From positions 18,839 through 82,838 of the forward strand of contig DAIMDW010000028.1 in assembly GCA_036725605.1 (NCBI GenBank): a stretch of 64,000 bases of DNA. The letters are read 5' to 3'. The notes under the pieces were generated by a model that saw only the letters and a list, made by a program, of their open reading frames with translations, did not search any database and was not told where the DNA came from. Positions 36,197 through 47,168 of the stretch are shown here, piece by piece. Made by a program: the position numbers and the translations under genes. Within the stretch, counting starts at the first letter, position 1. Each line of letters starts with the position of its first letter. This stretch comes from CALBTQ01 sp036725605. Its GTDB lineage: Bacteria; Lernaellota; Lernaellaia; Lernaellales; Lernaellaceae.

Positions 36197-37876
36197 ATGT
36201 TTCGGGGCTTGTCGATTCGTTCACGCATCTTGCTCGGCTCGTTGCTGATCGCCATCACGCCGTTGCTGGTGATGTACTTCTATCAGGCCAAGATGCTCGA
36301 ATCGACCGGCTTCCTGATCATCAAGGACGCGGGCGATTACGCGCATCGCAAAACGCGCCTGGTGGAAAGCACCGTGCGCGCCGACGTGAACGCGGCTCTG
36401 CAAAACAACGCGCACATGGCCGGACGTTCGTTCGCTCATTTTCAAGCGTCCAAAAACGGCAACACCCTTGCCGCGCTCGACAGCCTGTTGACGATCCTCG
36501 ATCACGAAGCGAACCAGGTTTACATTTTCGACGAGCAAGGCCGGCTGCTGCATCGCTTGAACGACCAACAACTTCCCAAGCAACTTCAGACGTACACGGA
36601 AATCACCGCCGCGCTGCACGAAGCCGATTTTCTGGTTGCCGAAGAAACGTTGCAGCCGACCCAGTTGAAACTGGTGCTCGCCTCCAACGCGCTGGCCGAT
36701 TTTTCCTGGATGAAAACGGCTCATCATTTCCGCGACGACTTCACCAATGACGTGCGCGCCAAACTGAACCAGACCAACTACCTGATGGCGATGTCCGCGA
36801 CGATCCTGTTGATGCTGCTGGCCCTGGTGGCCTATTTTCTTTCGCAACGACTGGCCGGTTCGCTGACCAATCCCATTCAGCAATTGATCGAGGCCGTCGA
36901 CAAATTCGACGGCATTCACCCGGTGAAAATCACCGCCGAACGCCGCGACAAAATCGGCCTGCTGACCGAAAGCTTCGCCGCGATGACCCAGAAGCTTACG
37001 GTGATGCGCCAGGAACTGGCCGTCAAACAGGAATCGCTGGAAAAGGCCGATGTTGAAATGATGCAACTCAACCTCAACCTCGAGCACCGCATCGAGGAAC
37101 GCACCAAAAATCTCAAGGACGCGCTGGGCCGTCTGCGCGAACTGGACAAAAACAAGGACGACTTCCTCGGCCTGATCAGCCACGAATTGAAAACCCCGCT
37201 GACCAGCATCAGCGCCAGCGCCGAAGGTTTGCTCAGCGAGGATTTGAATCTCTCCGAAGAAGGCCGGCGACGGTTTTTGGCCATCATTCGCGACGAGGCC
37301 GATCGCCTGGGTCGTCTGATCAACGATCTGCTGGACATGACGCGCCTGGAAGCCAACCGCATGCCGATCAACAACAAGTCGGTCGACCTGGCCGAGTTGG
37401 TCGCGCACGACGCCCACGCCCATCGCGCCGCCATCGAACGCAAAGGGCTGAAACTGGTCGTCGAGATTTCCGAGGATCCCGCGTTGCACGATGTGTTGCT
37501 GGATCCCGACCGCATGACGCAGGTAATGGCCAATCTGATTTCCAACGCGATAAAATTCACCGAGCGCGGCCGGATCACCATTCGTTTGGAATTGGCGTTG
37601 ATCGCCAGGAAAAAGTACGTGCGCCTGACCGTCGCCGACACCGGCATCGGCATTCGTCCCGGAGATGCGCCGAAGGTGTTCGATCGTTTTCAGCAGATCG
37701 AACGTTTCGACATGCATCACGAAGGATGGGGCCTGGGCATGCCCATCAGCAAAATGCTCGTTGAACGCATGGGCGGGGAAATTCGTTTCGCCTCCAAACC
37801 GAAACACGGCACGGCCTTCACGGTGACCCTGCCCCTGGCCGGACCGGAGGACGAAGCGGACCAACCGACGTACTGA
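36197..37876 (+). CDS. Sensor histidine kinase with extracytoplasmic sensor and HAMP
   Basis: 559 residues. Transmembrane helix 1 (about 9-30), an extracytoplasmic sensor domain (about 31-190, dCACHE-like in size), helix 2 (about 193-219), HAMP (about 220-275), a coiled coil (VMRQELAVKQESLEKADVEMMQLN...), HisKA with His in LISHELKTPLTSI (about 330) and HATPase_c with NLISNAIKF, DTGIGI and GLGMPI. The partner response regulator is not adjacent, so this is an orphan kinase within this window. GGCAGGAG precedes the ATG. Confidence 0.93.
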   Translation: MFRGLSIRSRILLGSLLIAITPLLVMYFYQAKMLESTGFLIIKDAGDYAHRKTRLVESTVRADVNAALQNNAHMAGRSFAHFQASKNGNTLAALDSLLTILDHEANQVYIFDEQGRLLHRLNDQQLPKQLQTYTEITAALHEADFLVAEETLQPTQLKLVLASNALADFSWMKTAHHFRDDFTNDVRAKLNQTNYLMAMSATILLMLLALVAYFLSQRLAGSLTNPIQQLIEAVDKFDGIHPVKITAERRDKIGLLTESFAAMTQKLTVMRQELAVKQESLEKADVEMMQLNLNLEHRIEERTKNLKDALGRLRELDKNKDDFLGLISHELKTPLTSISASAEGLLSEDLNLSEEGRRRFLAIIRDEADRLGRLINDLLDMTRLEANRMPINNKSVDLAELVAHDAHAHRAAIERKGLKLVVEISEDPALHDVLLDPDRMTQVMANLISNAIKFTERGRITIRLELALIARKKYVRLTVADTGIGIRPGDAPKVFDRFQQIERFDMHHEGWGLGMPISKMLVERMGGEIRFASKPKHGTAFTVTLPLAGPEDEADQPTY

Positions 37877-37944
37877 TCAAGCGGGCGTTTGACAGACAAC
37901 GGTCCGGCATGTCAAAAAAAATCGATCGGCAACATGAGGACCAC

Positions 37945-38571
37945 ATGACCAAGTGCTACTACCATCCGAAAGAAGACGCGCTCTACGAGTGCTCCATTTG
38001 CGGCAAGTCCATTTGCGGCGATTGCATGCGCTTTTTGGACGACGAGCAGGTCGTCTGCCCGGCGTGCACTCTGGAGAACGCGATCGATCTGGCCGATGAC
38101 GGCAACAAGGAATACCTGGATCGCGTCCATCAGTTGCACGAGGATGAAAAAAAACACGAAAGCAAATTCTCCAAGGCACTGAAGCTGATAAACGGATATC
38201 TACTGCTGTCCATCGTGCTGTTGCTGGCCGTCAATATGTACATCAGCAATTATTTGGGACGAGCCGGCGCTCCCGCGACGTTCGATCCGCAAATGTTCAA
38301 GCTCCTGGGAGATCCGGTCACCGAGATGTCCTATATCCTCACCAAGATCCTGCGATACGCCAACGATCATGACGGGAATTTCCCCGAAAAGCTCGATGAC
38401 CTTTTCCCCGATTATCTGGAAAAACCGCCCCGCGTCTTGGGCACCGAAGAACAATACTCCTATGCGCCGATCAAAGGCGAAGAGGGATTTATTTTCAATT
38501 TGCCGCACGCCGACCGCTTCGGCTATCGCAAACTTTACGTAACCGCGGATGGGATCATAAAAACCGAATGA
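37945..38571 (+). CDS. B-box zinc-finger membrane protein with pseudopilin-like C-terminal domain
   Basis: 208 residues from ATG 37945 (GAGGA close upstream); an ATG at 37909 would add 12 residues. The N-terminus is B-box-like: CYYHPKEDALYECSICGKSICGDC then CPAC, i.e. pairs of Cys/His at C-x2-H, C-x2-C, C-x2-C and C-x2-C. A transmembrane helix lies at about 85-104. The extracytoplasmic part (YILTKILRYANDHDGNFPEKLDDLFPDYLEKPP...) follows the pattern of type II secretion pseudopilin heads. It overlaps the next gene by 4 bases. Confidence 0.78.
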   Translation: MTKCYYHPKEDALYECSICGKSICGDCMRFLDDEQVVCPACTLENAIDLADDGNKEYLDRVHQLHEDEKKHESKFSKALKLINGYLLLSIVLLLAVNMYISNYLGRAGAPATFDPQMFKLLGDPVTEMSYILTKILRYANDHDGNFPEKLDDLFPDYLEKPPRVLGTEEQYSYAPIKGEEGFIFNLPHADRFGYRKLYVTADGIIKTE

Positions 38572-39002
38572 AAAAGCGCAACGGCTTTACCATCGTCGAC
38601 ATTCTCTTCTGGCTGATCATCTTGATCCTGATCGGTCAGGCGGCGGCGCGTATCGATGACGTGTATCAGACGCACTATCGTTTTTTATGTTACGAAAATC
38701 ACACCGCGCTCGATAAGTTGCTGTGGAACGTCTGTTCGGAACAACAACGCGAAGTTTGGGACGTTCTCTCCGCCTATCCCGTCTTGTATCCGGACGGTCG
38801 CCCCGCTCAATTGGTGGTGATCTTCAAACCGCGCGTGGACGAATACGAACGTCAAATCGTCATCGAGCCGTTGCATCGTTGGGGACCGATCGAATCGCCG
38901 GTATGTCCCCTGGATCACCGCACGCCGGCGACGTCTTCGATCAATTACATGTTTTACGGCGGCAAGTGGCACTGCATGTACAACAAATACCATTCCGAGT
39001 AA
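38568..39002 (+). CDS. Prepilin-like protein with Asp at +5
   Basis: 144 residues. The N-terminus MKKRNG followed by FTIVDILFWLIILILIGQAAARI looks like a type III/IV prepilin leader cleaved after Gly, but position +5 is Asp instead of the near-invariant Glu. The head domain (residues 35-144) contains several Cys (CYEN, WNVCSEQ, SPVCPLD, WHCMYN) that could form disulphides. ATGA overlap with the B-box/pseudopilin gene indicates co-expression. It could be a minor pseudopilin of an unknown secretion apparatus. Confidence 0.72.
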   Translation: MKKRNGFTIVDILFWLIILILIGQAAARIDDVYQTHYRFLCYENHTALDKLLWNVCSEQQREVWDVLSAYPVLYPDGRPAQLVVIFKPRVDEYERQIVIEPLHRWGPIESPVCPLDHRTPATSSINYMFYGGKWHCMYNKYHSE

Positions 39003-39132
39003 CGCCGGCGCTTCACGTCAAAGCCAAACTCCGCCGTTTCTCCTCCCATGATGTTATGTCGTCTGTCAAAATATTTTTTTATTCACTTGATGGAGAATTT
39101 ATTCATTAACGAGGAAAGAATTAAGGTATCGC

Positions 39133-39162
39133 TTGACATATCTAAGCTAAACCAATTATAAA
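39133..39162 (+). promoter_or_regulatory. Sigma-70 promoter of grpE-dnaK
   Basis: TTGACA (39133-39138) and TATAAA (39157-39162) with an 18-base spacer (or TTATAA with 17), about 90 bases before grpE. No CIRCE inverted repeat and no clear sigma-32 motif was seen in the 248-base gap. Confidence 0.7.
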
Positions 39163-39250
39163 AATACGATTCCCGGGGAGGGTCTATCGGTGTATCTTTC
39201 CGTGCGTATTTCGGAAGGGTAACGATTTTCATTAAGGAGTATACAGTTCC

Positions 39251-40189
39251 GTGAGCCCAGACGATAAAAAAGGAAATGGAATCGTTGCCGATATCCCCGA
39301 ATCGGTTTTTGAGGAAGCCCTTAAAGCCGTCGAAAACATTCAAGCCCAGGCCCAACAAAAGCGAAAACAACCTCAGGCCAAACCGGTCGAGAAAACCACC
39401 GACATCGAGATCGTCGAAGAAGATTCAGAAATTATCGATCTTATGGAAATACTCGACGATGGAGAAGCAGAAAAAAAGCCGGTCGCCAAGAAGCCGGAAA
39501 AAGCGGAAAGCATCGACAACGATCTGGCTGTTTTATCCAAATTGCTTGAAGACGAATACAACCTGGAAAAGGAAGCCGATTTCTTTAAAAACGTCCTGTT
39601 TGACAGTATGCAGGAATCGGCGGACAAAAAAATCGACGAAAGCCTTCTCAAAGAAAAAGAGGGCCAGATCCAGGAAATGGCCGAACGGCTCACCAATCTG
39701 CGCACAGAATTCGAGAAATTCCGCCAGCGCCTGACCAAAGAAGCCGAGCAAGCCAAACGCTTCAGCAACGAGTCATTGATATTGCAACTTTTGCCGATTT
39801 TGGATAATTTAGAGCGTGCCATCGAACATGCTGAACATTCCGAAGATAAAAACGCCATGATTCAGGGTGTTCGCTTGATCCACAAGCAATTGTTGGATAC
39901 GTTTGTCAACGTCGGCGTGAAAGCACTGGAGGCCAAGGGAAAGCAGTTCGATCCTGCATACCACGAAGCAATGGTTATGTTGGATACACAGGAAGTGCCT
40001 CCCAATGTGGTCATCAGTGAGTATCAAAGAGGCTATCTGTTGTTTGATCGTTTGCTGCGCCCTTCGAAAGTTGTGGTCAGCAAAAATCCGAACGGTGTTC
40101 CCGGATCGGAAGGCGAGCTCAAGCAAGCTGGGGGTGACGATTCTGCAACGACGGATCCAAGCGGGGAACCTTCGAAGCAGGATGGCTGA
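39251..40189 (+). CDS. grpE: GrpE nucleotide exchange factor, long N-terminal extension
   Basis: 312 residues against about 190-210 in most bacteria. GTG start with AAGGAG 11 bases upstream. The GrpE core lies at about residues 130-275: a long coiled-coil helix (QEMAERLTNLRTEFEKFRQR), LLPILDNLERAIEH, and the beta-wing with FDPAYHEAMVMLDT and GYLLFDRLLRPSKVVV. The first 125 residues are acidic and low-complexity (Glu, Lys, Asp), with no known domain. GrpE releases ADP from DnaK. dnaK follows 57 bases downstream. Confidence 0.95.
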   Translation: MSPDDKKGNGIVADIPESVFEEALKAVENIQAQAQQKRKQPQAKPVEKTTDIEIVEEDSEIIDLMEILDDGEAEKKPVAKKPEKAESIDNDLAVLSKLLEDEYNLEKEADFFKNVLFDSMQESADKKIDESLLKEKEGQIQEMAERLTNLRTEFEKFRQRLTKEAEQAKRFSNESLILQLLPILDNLERAIEHAEHSEDKNAMIQGVRLIHKQLLDTFVNVGVKALEAKGKQFDPAYHEAMVMLDTQEVPPNVVISEYQRGYLLFDRLLRPSKVVVSKNPNGVPGSEGELKQAGGDDSATTDPSGEPSKQDG

Positions 40190-40246
40190 TATTCGATAGG
40201 GGAAAGTAAACCTGGAGGGCTCGTCCCTTTGGGAGGAGGAGAAACT

Positions 40247-42130
<1,884 letters not shown>

Positions 42131-42151
42131 TCCTCATTATTCCGTACCGGC

Positions 42152-42185
42152 AAGGGGTGCGACCTTCAAGGACGTGCCCCTTTTT
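42152..42185 (+). terminator. Terminator hairpin between dnaK and dnaJ
   Basis: Stem 42152-42161 with 42073-type geometry is not used; the actual pairing is 42152-42161 with 42173-42182, continued by 42163-42164 with 42170-42171 across an A.A mismatch (loop TTCAA), then five T at 42181-42185. It sits 15 bases before the dnaJ ATG and could attenuate read-through. Confidence 0.8.
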
Positions 42186-42200
42186 GATATCTAAGAAGCG

Positions 42201-43310
42201 ATGCAGGACCATTACAAAACACTGGGCGTAAGTCCGCGCGATGATTTCGAGGCCATTCGCCGCACCTACCGGCGGCTCGTGCGTGAACTGCATCCGGATT
42301 TCAGCGACGATCCGTCCGCGAACGCGCGCTTCCTCAAAGTCGCCGAGGCCTATCGCACTCTCGCCGACGAAAAGGCCCGCCGCCGCTACGACGCCGAACG
42401 CCTGCTGCGCCTGCTCGTCCCTTCGCAGCGCCTACGCGAGCTGGTCGACGACCCGCAACTGCGTCACAAGGTCGCCGCGAAAATCGCCCACGGCCTGCAT
42501 CATTTGACATCCTACGCCGCGCCGCCCAAGGGCATCGCCGGGCGCAACGTCGAACTGACCAGGGAAATATCCTTTGCCGAAAGCTATACCGGCGCCCGCG
42601 CACCGCTGACCTATCGTCGCCGCGAACGCTGCCGGGATTGCCACGGCACCGGTTGCGCCACGACCGCTCCCTGCCCCGTCTGCGAAGGGCGCGGGCGAAT
42701 CCTCATCGGCGGACCGTTGGGCATCGCCAAGCGCTGCCCGCGCTGCGGCGGCTATGGTCTGCGCGGCGAAGGCGCCTGCACAACCTGTCAGGGACAGGGG
42801 ATGGTCGAGCGCGAAGCGTCCGTTAAAGTCAAAGTGCCCGCCGGCGTGGCGCACCTGGGCCGTCTGCGCATCAAGAGCCGTGGCGACCACGGACGCCTGG
42901 GCGGCGTCGACGGCGATCTGGTGGTCGAAATCCGCGTGGCCGGCTCGCTCAATTTTTCCCGCAACGGCCGCGACCTGCTGACCGACATCACCATCGGCGC
43001 CGGCACGGCCGTGTTGGGCGGAGCGGTGGACATTCCCCTGCCCAACGGCCAAACCATCGAAGCAATTCTGCCCGGCGGCTTGTACGGCGGTCGTCGAATA
43101 CGCCTGGCCGGCAGGGGCTTTGCCCACCCCGACCAGGAACGACGGGGCGATATGTTTTTGACCGTCGAGGTCGCCCCGCCCGACCTGCTGCCCGACGCGC
43201 AGCGCGTAAAGGTCGAAGAATGGTTGCGTGAAGCGCAACGCACCGGCGGTCGTGTGCATCCGCAGTTGGATCGCGAAGTACGCCGCATTTTCGGGAGTGA
43301 CGAACCATGA
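42201..43310 (+). CDS. dnaJ: DnaJ-like co-chaperone lacking the Gly/Phe linker
   Basis: 369 residues. J domain (residues 1-68) with the HPD motif in RELHPDFSDD, then a basic helical linker (QRLRELVDDPQLRHKVAAKI) in place of the usual Gly/Phe-rich region. A full zinc-finger domain has four CxxCxGxG repeats (CRDCHGTG, CPVCEGRG, CPRCGGYG, CTTCQGQG), and the C-terminal beta-sandwich domains carry DITIGAGTAVLGGAVDIP. It delivers substrates to DnaK and stimulates its ATPase. ATGA overlap with the following lipoprotein gene. Confidence 0.92.
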   Translation: MQDHYKTLGVSPRDDFEAIRRTYRRLVRELHPDFSDDPSANARFLKVAEAYRTLADEKARRRYDAERLLRLLVPSQRLRELVDDPQLRHKVAAKIAHGLHHLTSYAAPPKGIAGRNVELTREISFAESYTGARAPLTYRRRERCRDCHGTGCATTAPCPVCEGRGRILIGGPLGIAKRCPRCGGYGLRGEGACTTCQGQGMVEREASVKVKVPAGVAHLGRLRIKSRGDHGRLGGVDGDLVVEIRVAGSLNFSRNGRDLLTDITIGAGTAVLGGAVDIPLPNGQTIEAILPGGLYGGRRIRLAGRGFAHPDQERRGDMFLTVEVAPPDLLPDAQRVKVEEWLREAQRTGGRVHPQLDREVRRIFGSDEP

Positions 43311-45220
43311 AACATCGTCTGGTCCTTGTCAGCGCCTTGTTGATCGCCATCTTGTTTGCCGGTTGTGCCGTGCGCACGGCTTCCTCGCCGCCGTTGACCG
43401 GTGACGATTCGCCGGAGTACGTGCAGGCGTTGTTCGAAAAAGGTGAAGCCAACTATCGCAACAACCTGAAAAACAAGGCGCTCGAATACTACTTCCTCAT
43501 CGTCGAACGCTATCCGCAGAGCAAACAAGCGGCCCCTTCGTATTACAAAATCGGCCGCATCCACATGGACAAAAACGATTACGAAAAGGCGATCCACTAC
43601 TTCAAGCTGCTGGTCAGCCAGCACCCGGAAACGCCTTACGCCCTTGAAGCGCACTACCAAATGGGCGTGTGCTATTACAAACAGCGCAAGTACGACCTGA
43701 CCTTGCAGACCCTCGGTTACTACACCAACGTGCGCGACGCCAAACGCCTGCCCAAGGCGCGCCGGCTGATGGGCGACGCCTATTTCAAAACCGAAAAGTA
43801 CGGCGACGCCCTGCTCGCTTACGCCGCGGTGAGCGCCTCGTTGGATCGTCCCGAGCAGGTCGAACTGCTCAAGCAGACGCGCATTCTGGTCGAAAAACAT
43901 CTGTCGACCGGCGAACTGCTCACCTTGATTCCGCGCATGGCCGACGGTCCGGTTGCCGACTTCACGCGCTATCGCGTCGGTCAGGAGTTGATGACGCAGG
44001 GCAAGCGCGCCGACGCCTCCAAGGTGCTGCGCGACATCAACTTCTCCAAGCGCAAGTACAAGTTTTACGACAAGGCCGCCAAGCTGTTGGAGATGGCCGA
44101 ATCGCCCGGCGTCGCGCCCAGCGCCGGCATCCCCACCGGACGCGATGAAATCGTCATGCCCGCCGCCCCGGAGCGCTCGGAAGCCAAACACAGCATCGGC
44201 GTGCTGCTGCCGCTCAGCGGCAAGCGCGCGGTCTTCGGCCGCGAAGTGTTGCACGGCATCATGCAGGGCGTCGAGTTGTTCGGCGCGCGTCACGGCGCCC
44301 CGTTCAAGGTCGTGTTGTACGACACCCAGGGCAATCCGGAGGAAGCGGTCAAGGGCGTCGAGGAACTGTCCAACGATCCCAACGTGATGGCGATCATCGG
44401 ACCGCTGCTGGGCAACTGCGCGCCGGCGGCGGCCGAAGCGGCCGAGCGGCGCCGCATTCCGTTGATCACGCTGACCACGCGCGAAAAAATCGCCGACGGC
44501 GGCCGGTGGGCGTTCCGCAATTTCCTCACCGCTTCGCTGCAGGTGAAGGCGTTGATCAACTACGCGACGCAATACCAGGGCGCGTTCCGCTTCGCGGTGC
44601 TCTACCCCGACAATCACCAGGGCAAGCTGTACCGCGATCTGTTCGCCGCCAACCTTGATCCGAACCGCAATCGCCTGGTCGCGTCCGTCGCCTACGGAAC
44701 CGACGAAACCGACTTCCGCAACGCGATTCGCCAACTGACCGCCGCCGGGCAATTCGACGCCCTGTTCATTCCCGACAATCACCGCCGCGTGGCGTTGATC
44801 GCGCCGCAGTTGGTGTACTACGGCGTCAAGGACGTCGCCCTGCTGGGCACCAACGCCTGGAACCACGACGAGCTGGCGCGCAACGCCGGCAGCTACCTGA
44901 GCAAAGCGGTGATCGTCGACGGCTTCTTCGCGCGCGCGGCGAATCCGGAAGTCACCGAATTCGTCGAAGGCTACCGGCGCACCTTCAACGACAATCCGAC
45001 GTTCCTGTCCGCCGTCGGCTACGACACCGCGCGCATGCTCGCGTACATCCTCAATCGCGCGCCGGACATGAACAGCCGCGAAGTGATGCGCCGCGAGTTG
45101 CTGGGTTTACAGGATTTCCCCGGCGCGACCGGCGAACTGACGATGGGCGAAAATCGCGAAACCGGCCGCCGGCTGTATTTGCTGCGCGTCGGCGAAACCC
45201 GCATCGAAGAAATGTTCTGA
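43307..45220 (+). CDS. LpoA-like lipoprotein: TPR plus periplasmic-binding-protein fold
   Basis: 637 residues. Lipoprotein signal with lipobox LFAGC. The N-terminal half (about 40-260) is TPR-like (NNLKNKALEYYFLIVERYPQS, KNDYEKAIHYFKLL). The C-terminal half (about 285-630) is a type I periplasmic binding fold (IGVLLPLSGKRAVFGREVLHGI, IIGPLLGNCAPAAAEA). This combination is that of LpoA, the outer-membrane activator of PBP1A, and of related receptor lipoproteins. The ligand or partner here is not known. It lies between dnaJ and a helicase gene and starts inside the dnaJ stop codon. Confidence 0.85.
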   Translation: MKHRLVLVSALLIAILFAGCAVRTASSPPLTGDDSPEYVQALFEKGEANYRNNLKNKALEYYFLIVERYPQSKQAAPSYYKIGRIHMDKNDYEKAIHYFKLLVSQHPETPYALEAHYQMGVCYYKQRKYDLTLQTLGYYTNVRDAKRLPKARRLMGDAYFKTEKYGDALLAYAAVSASLDRPEQVELLKQTRILVEKHLSTGELLTLIPRMADGPVADFTRYRVGQELMTQGKRADASKVLRDINFSKRKYKFYDKAAKLLEMAESPGVAPSAGIPTGRDEIVMPAAPERSEAKHSIGVLLPLSGKRAVFGREVLHGIMQGVELFGARHGAPFKVVLYDTQGNPEEAVKGVEELSNDPNVMAIIGPLLGNCAPAAAEAAERRRIPLITLTTREKIADGGRWAFRNFLTASLQVKALINYATQYQGAFRFAVLYPDNHQGKLYRDLFAANLDPNRNRLVASVAYGTDETDFRNAIRQLTAAGQFDALFIPDNHRRVALIAPQLVYYGVKDVALLGTNAWNHDELARNAGSYLSKAVIVDGFFARAANPEVTEFVEGYRRTFNDNPTFLSAVGYDTARMLAYILNRAPDMNSREVMRRELLGLQDFPGATGELTMGENRETGRRLYLLRVGETRIEEMF

Positions 45221-45222
45221 CC

Positions 45223-47166
45223 TTGAACGGAAAGGACCTCGCCGCGATTTTCGGCCCGCAAGGCGTGCTCGCCGCGGTGTTCGAAAAGTATGAGCACCGC
45301 CCCGGCCAGTTGCTGATGGCCGATCACGTGCGCTCCGCCCTCGCCGATCGCGAAGTCGCCCTCATCGAAGCGCCCACCGGCACCGGCAAAACCATCGCCT
45401 ACCTCGTGCCCGTGTTGCTCGCCGACCGTCGCGTCGTCGTCTCCACCGGCACCAAGGCGCTGCAGGAGCAGATCGTCACCAAAGACGTGCCGCTGGCCGA
45501 AACCGTGCTGGGCCGGTCGATCAAAGCGGTCGTCATGAAGGGCCGGCAAAATTACGTCTGCCGCTATCGGCTCAAGCATTTCCTCGCCCAGCCCGAATTC
45601 GCCTCGCGCGACGAGGCCTCGCTTTGGCAGAAGATCGAGCGCTGGTCGGAATTCACGCAGACCGGCGACCGCGCGGAAATTCCCGACCTGCCCGACGATT
45701 ACCAGGCGTGGAAGGACATCTGCTCTTCGCCCAACACCTGCGTGGGCGTGCGCTGCCAGCACAACCGCGATTGCTTCATCACCAAGATGCGCGGGCGCGC
45801 GGCGGCGGCCGATTTGATCGTGGTCAATCACCACCTGCTGTTCGCCGACCTCTCGGTGAAAATGAGCAGCGGCGGCGAAGGCCAGGTGATTCCCACCTTC
45901 GACGCGGTCATCTGCGACGAGGCGCACCAGGTCGAAGAGACGGCCACCAGCTACTTCGGCGAAGTGACCAGCTCTTACCGCTTCGAGGAATGGGAGCGCG
46001 ATCTGGCGCGCGTGCTGTCGGGCAACAAGATCGTCGACCACGAACTGACCGTCGCCGTTTCCGAAATGCGCCTGCTGTACGAAGGAATTTTCAAACACTA
46101 TCGCGGCCTGCCCGAGAGCGTCAGCCGCTTCCGGCCGGAGCATTGCACGACCGAAATCCTCGAGTTGCTCGCCATGCTGGCCAAAGCCTGCGCACGCATC
46201 GGCACGCGCCTGGAAGCCATCGGAGCGAAAAAAGAGATCGTCGATCTCGCGCCGCTGTCGTCGCGCATCGGCGAACTGGCGCGCATCACCGACAACGTGT
46301 GCGCCGCCAACGATCCGGGTTTCGTCTACTGGCGCGAGGTGCGTCCACGCAGCGTCATTTTGCACAAAGCGCCCATCGACCTGTCCGGCGCGATGCAGGA
46401 TTCGCTGTTCACCTTCACCACCTCGGTGGTCTTCACCAGCGCGACGCTGGCCACCGGCGAAAGCTTCGAGTACATCAAAGACCGCCTGGGCATCGGCTTC
46501 GATTGCGTCGAGGCGCAACTGCCCACCTGCTTCGATTACCAGCGTCAGGGCGTGCTGTATCTGCCCAAGGAAATGCCCGACCCGACGAGCCCCGATTTTC
46601 TCGACGCGATCCTGCCCGAAATCGAGGAGTTGATCCGCGCGAGTGGCGGACGCGCCTTTTGCCTGTTTACCTCGATCCGCAACATGACCGCGGCCTACGA
46701 GGCGCTTAAAGACAAGCTGCCCTTCCCGTGCATGCTGCAGGGTCAGGCGCCCAAGCACATGCTCATCGAAAAAAAGCGCGCCGAGCCCGAAACGGTGCTG
46801 TTCGCCACCGCCAGCTTCTGGGAAGGCGTGGACATCGCCGGCGACGCGTTGCGCCTGGTGATCATCGACAAACTGCCCTTCGCCAGCCCCGGCGACCCGC
46901 TGGTCGAGGCCCGCATCGAGCATTTGCGCGACGAAGGAAAAAATCCTTTTATGGATTACCAATTGCCAGCGGCGATAATTATGTTAAAACAAGGCTTGGG
47001 GAGGCTGATACGCACCGCCGACGATCGCGGTGTGCTGGCCTTGATGGATTCTCGCATTCGTACCAGACGTTATGGCAGTAAAATTATGGCCAGCTTGCCT
47101 CCGTTTCCGAAGACCAGCAAACTATCGGATGTGGTCGGTTACTTACAACAGTTATCCAAGGAATGA
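45223..47166 (+). CDS. DinG/YoaA-type Fe-S DNA helicase
   Basis: 647 residues. The best start is TTG 45223, 2 bases after the lipoprotein stop. XPD-like superfamily 2 helicase: Walker A EAPTGTGKTIAYLVP, four cluster cysteines around CSSPNTCVGVRCQHNRDC, DEAH box CDEAHQVEE, SATLATG, TASFWEGVDIAGDAL and QGLGRLIRT. Family members are 5'-3' helicases that resolve R-loops, D-loops or forks stalled by damage. No nuclease domain is fused. It overlaps or touches hsp20. Confidence 0.94.
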   Translation: MNGKDLAAIFGPQGVLAAVFEKYEHRPGQLLMADHVRSALADREVALIEAPTGTGKTIAYLVPVLLADRRVVVSTGTKALQEQIVTKDVPLAETVLGRSIKAVVMKGRQNYVCRYRLKHFLAQPEFASRDEASLWQKIERWSEFTQTGDRAEIPDLPDDYQAWKDICSSPNTCVGVRCQHNRDCFITKMRGRAAAADLIVVNHHLLFADLSVKMSSGGEGQVIPTFDAVICDEAHQVEETATSYFGEVTSSYRFEEWERDLARVLSGNKIVDHELTVAVSEMRLLYEGIFKHYRGLPESVSRFRPEHCTTEILELLAMLAKACARIGTRLEAIGAKKEIVDLAPLSSRIGELARITDNVCAANDPGFVYWREVRPRSVILHKAPIDLSGAMQDSLFTFTTSVVFTSATLATGESFEYIKDRLGIGFDCVEAQLPTCFDYQRQGVLYLPKEMPDPTSPDFLDAILPEIEELIRASGGRAFCLFTSIRNMTAAYEALKDKLPFPCMLQGQAPKHMLIEKKRAEPETVLFATASFWEGVDIAGDALRLVIIDKLPFASPGDPLVEARIEHLRDEGKNPFMDYQLPAAIIMLKQGLGRLIRTADDRGVLALMDSRIRTRRYGSKIMASLPPFPKTSKLSDVVGYLQQLSKE

Positions 47167-47168
47167 TC

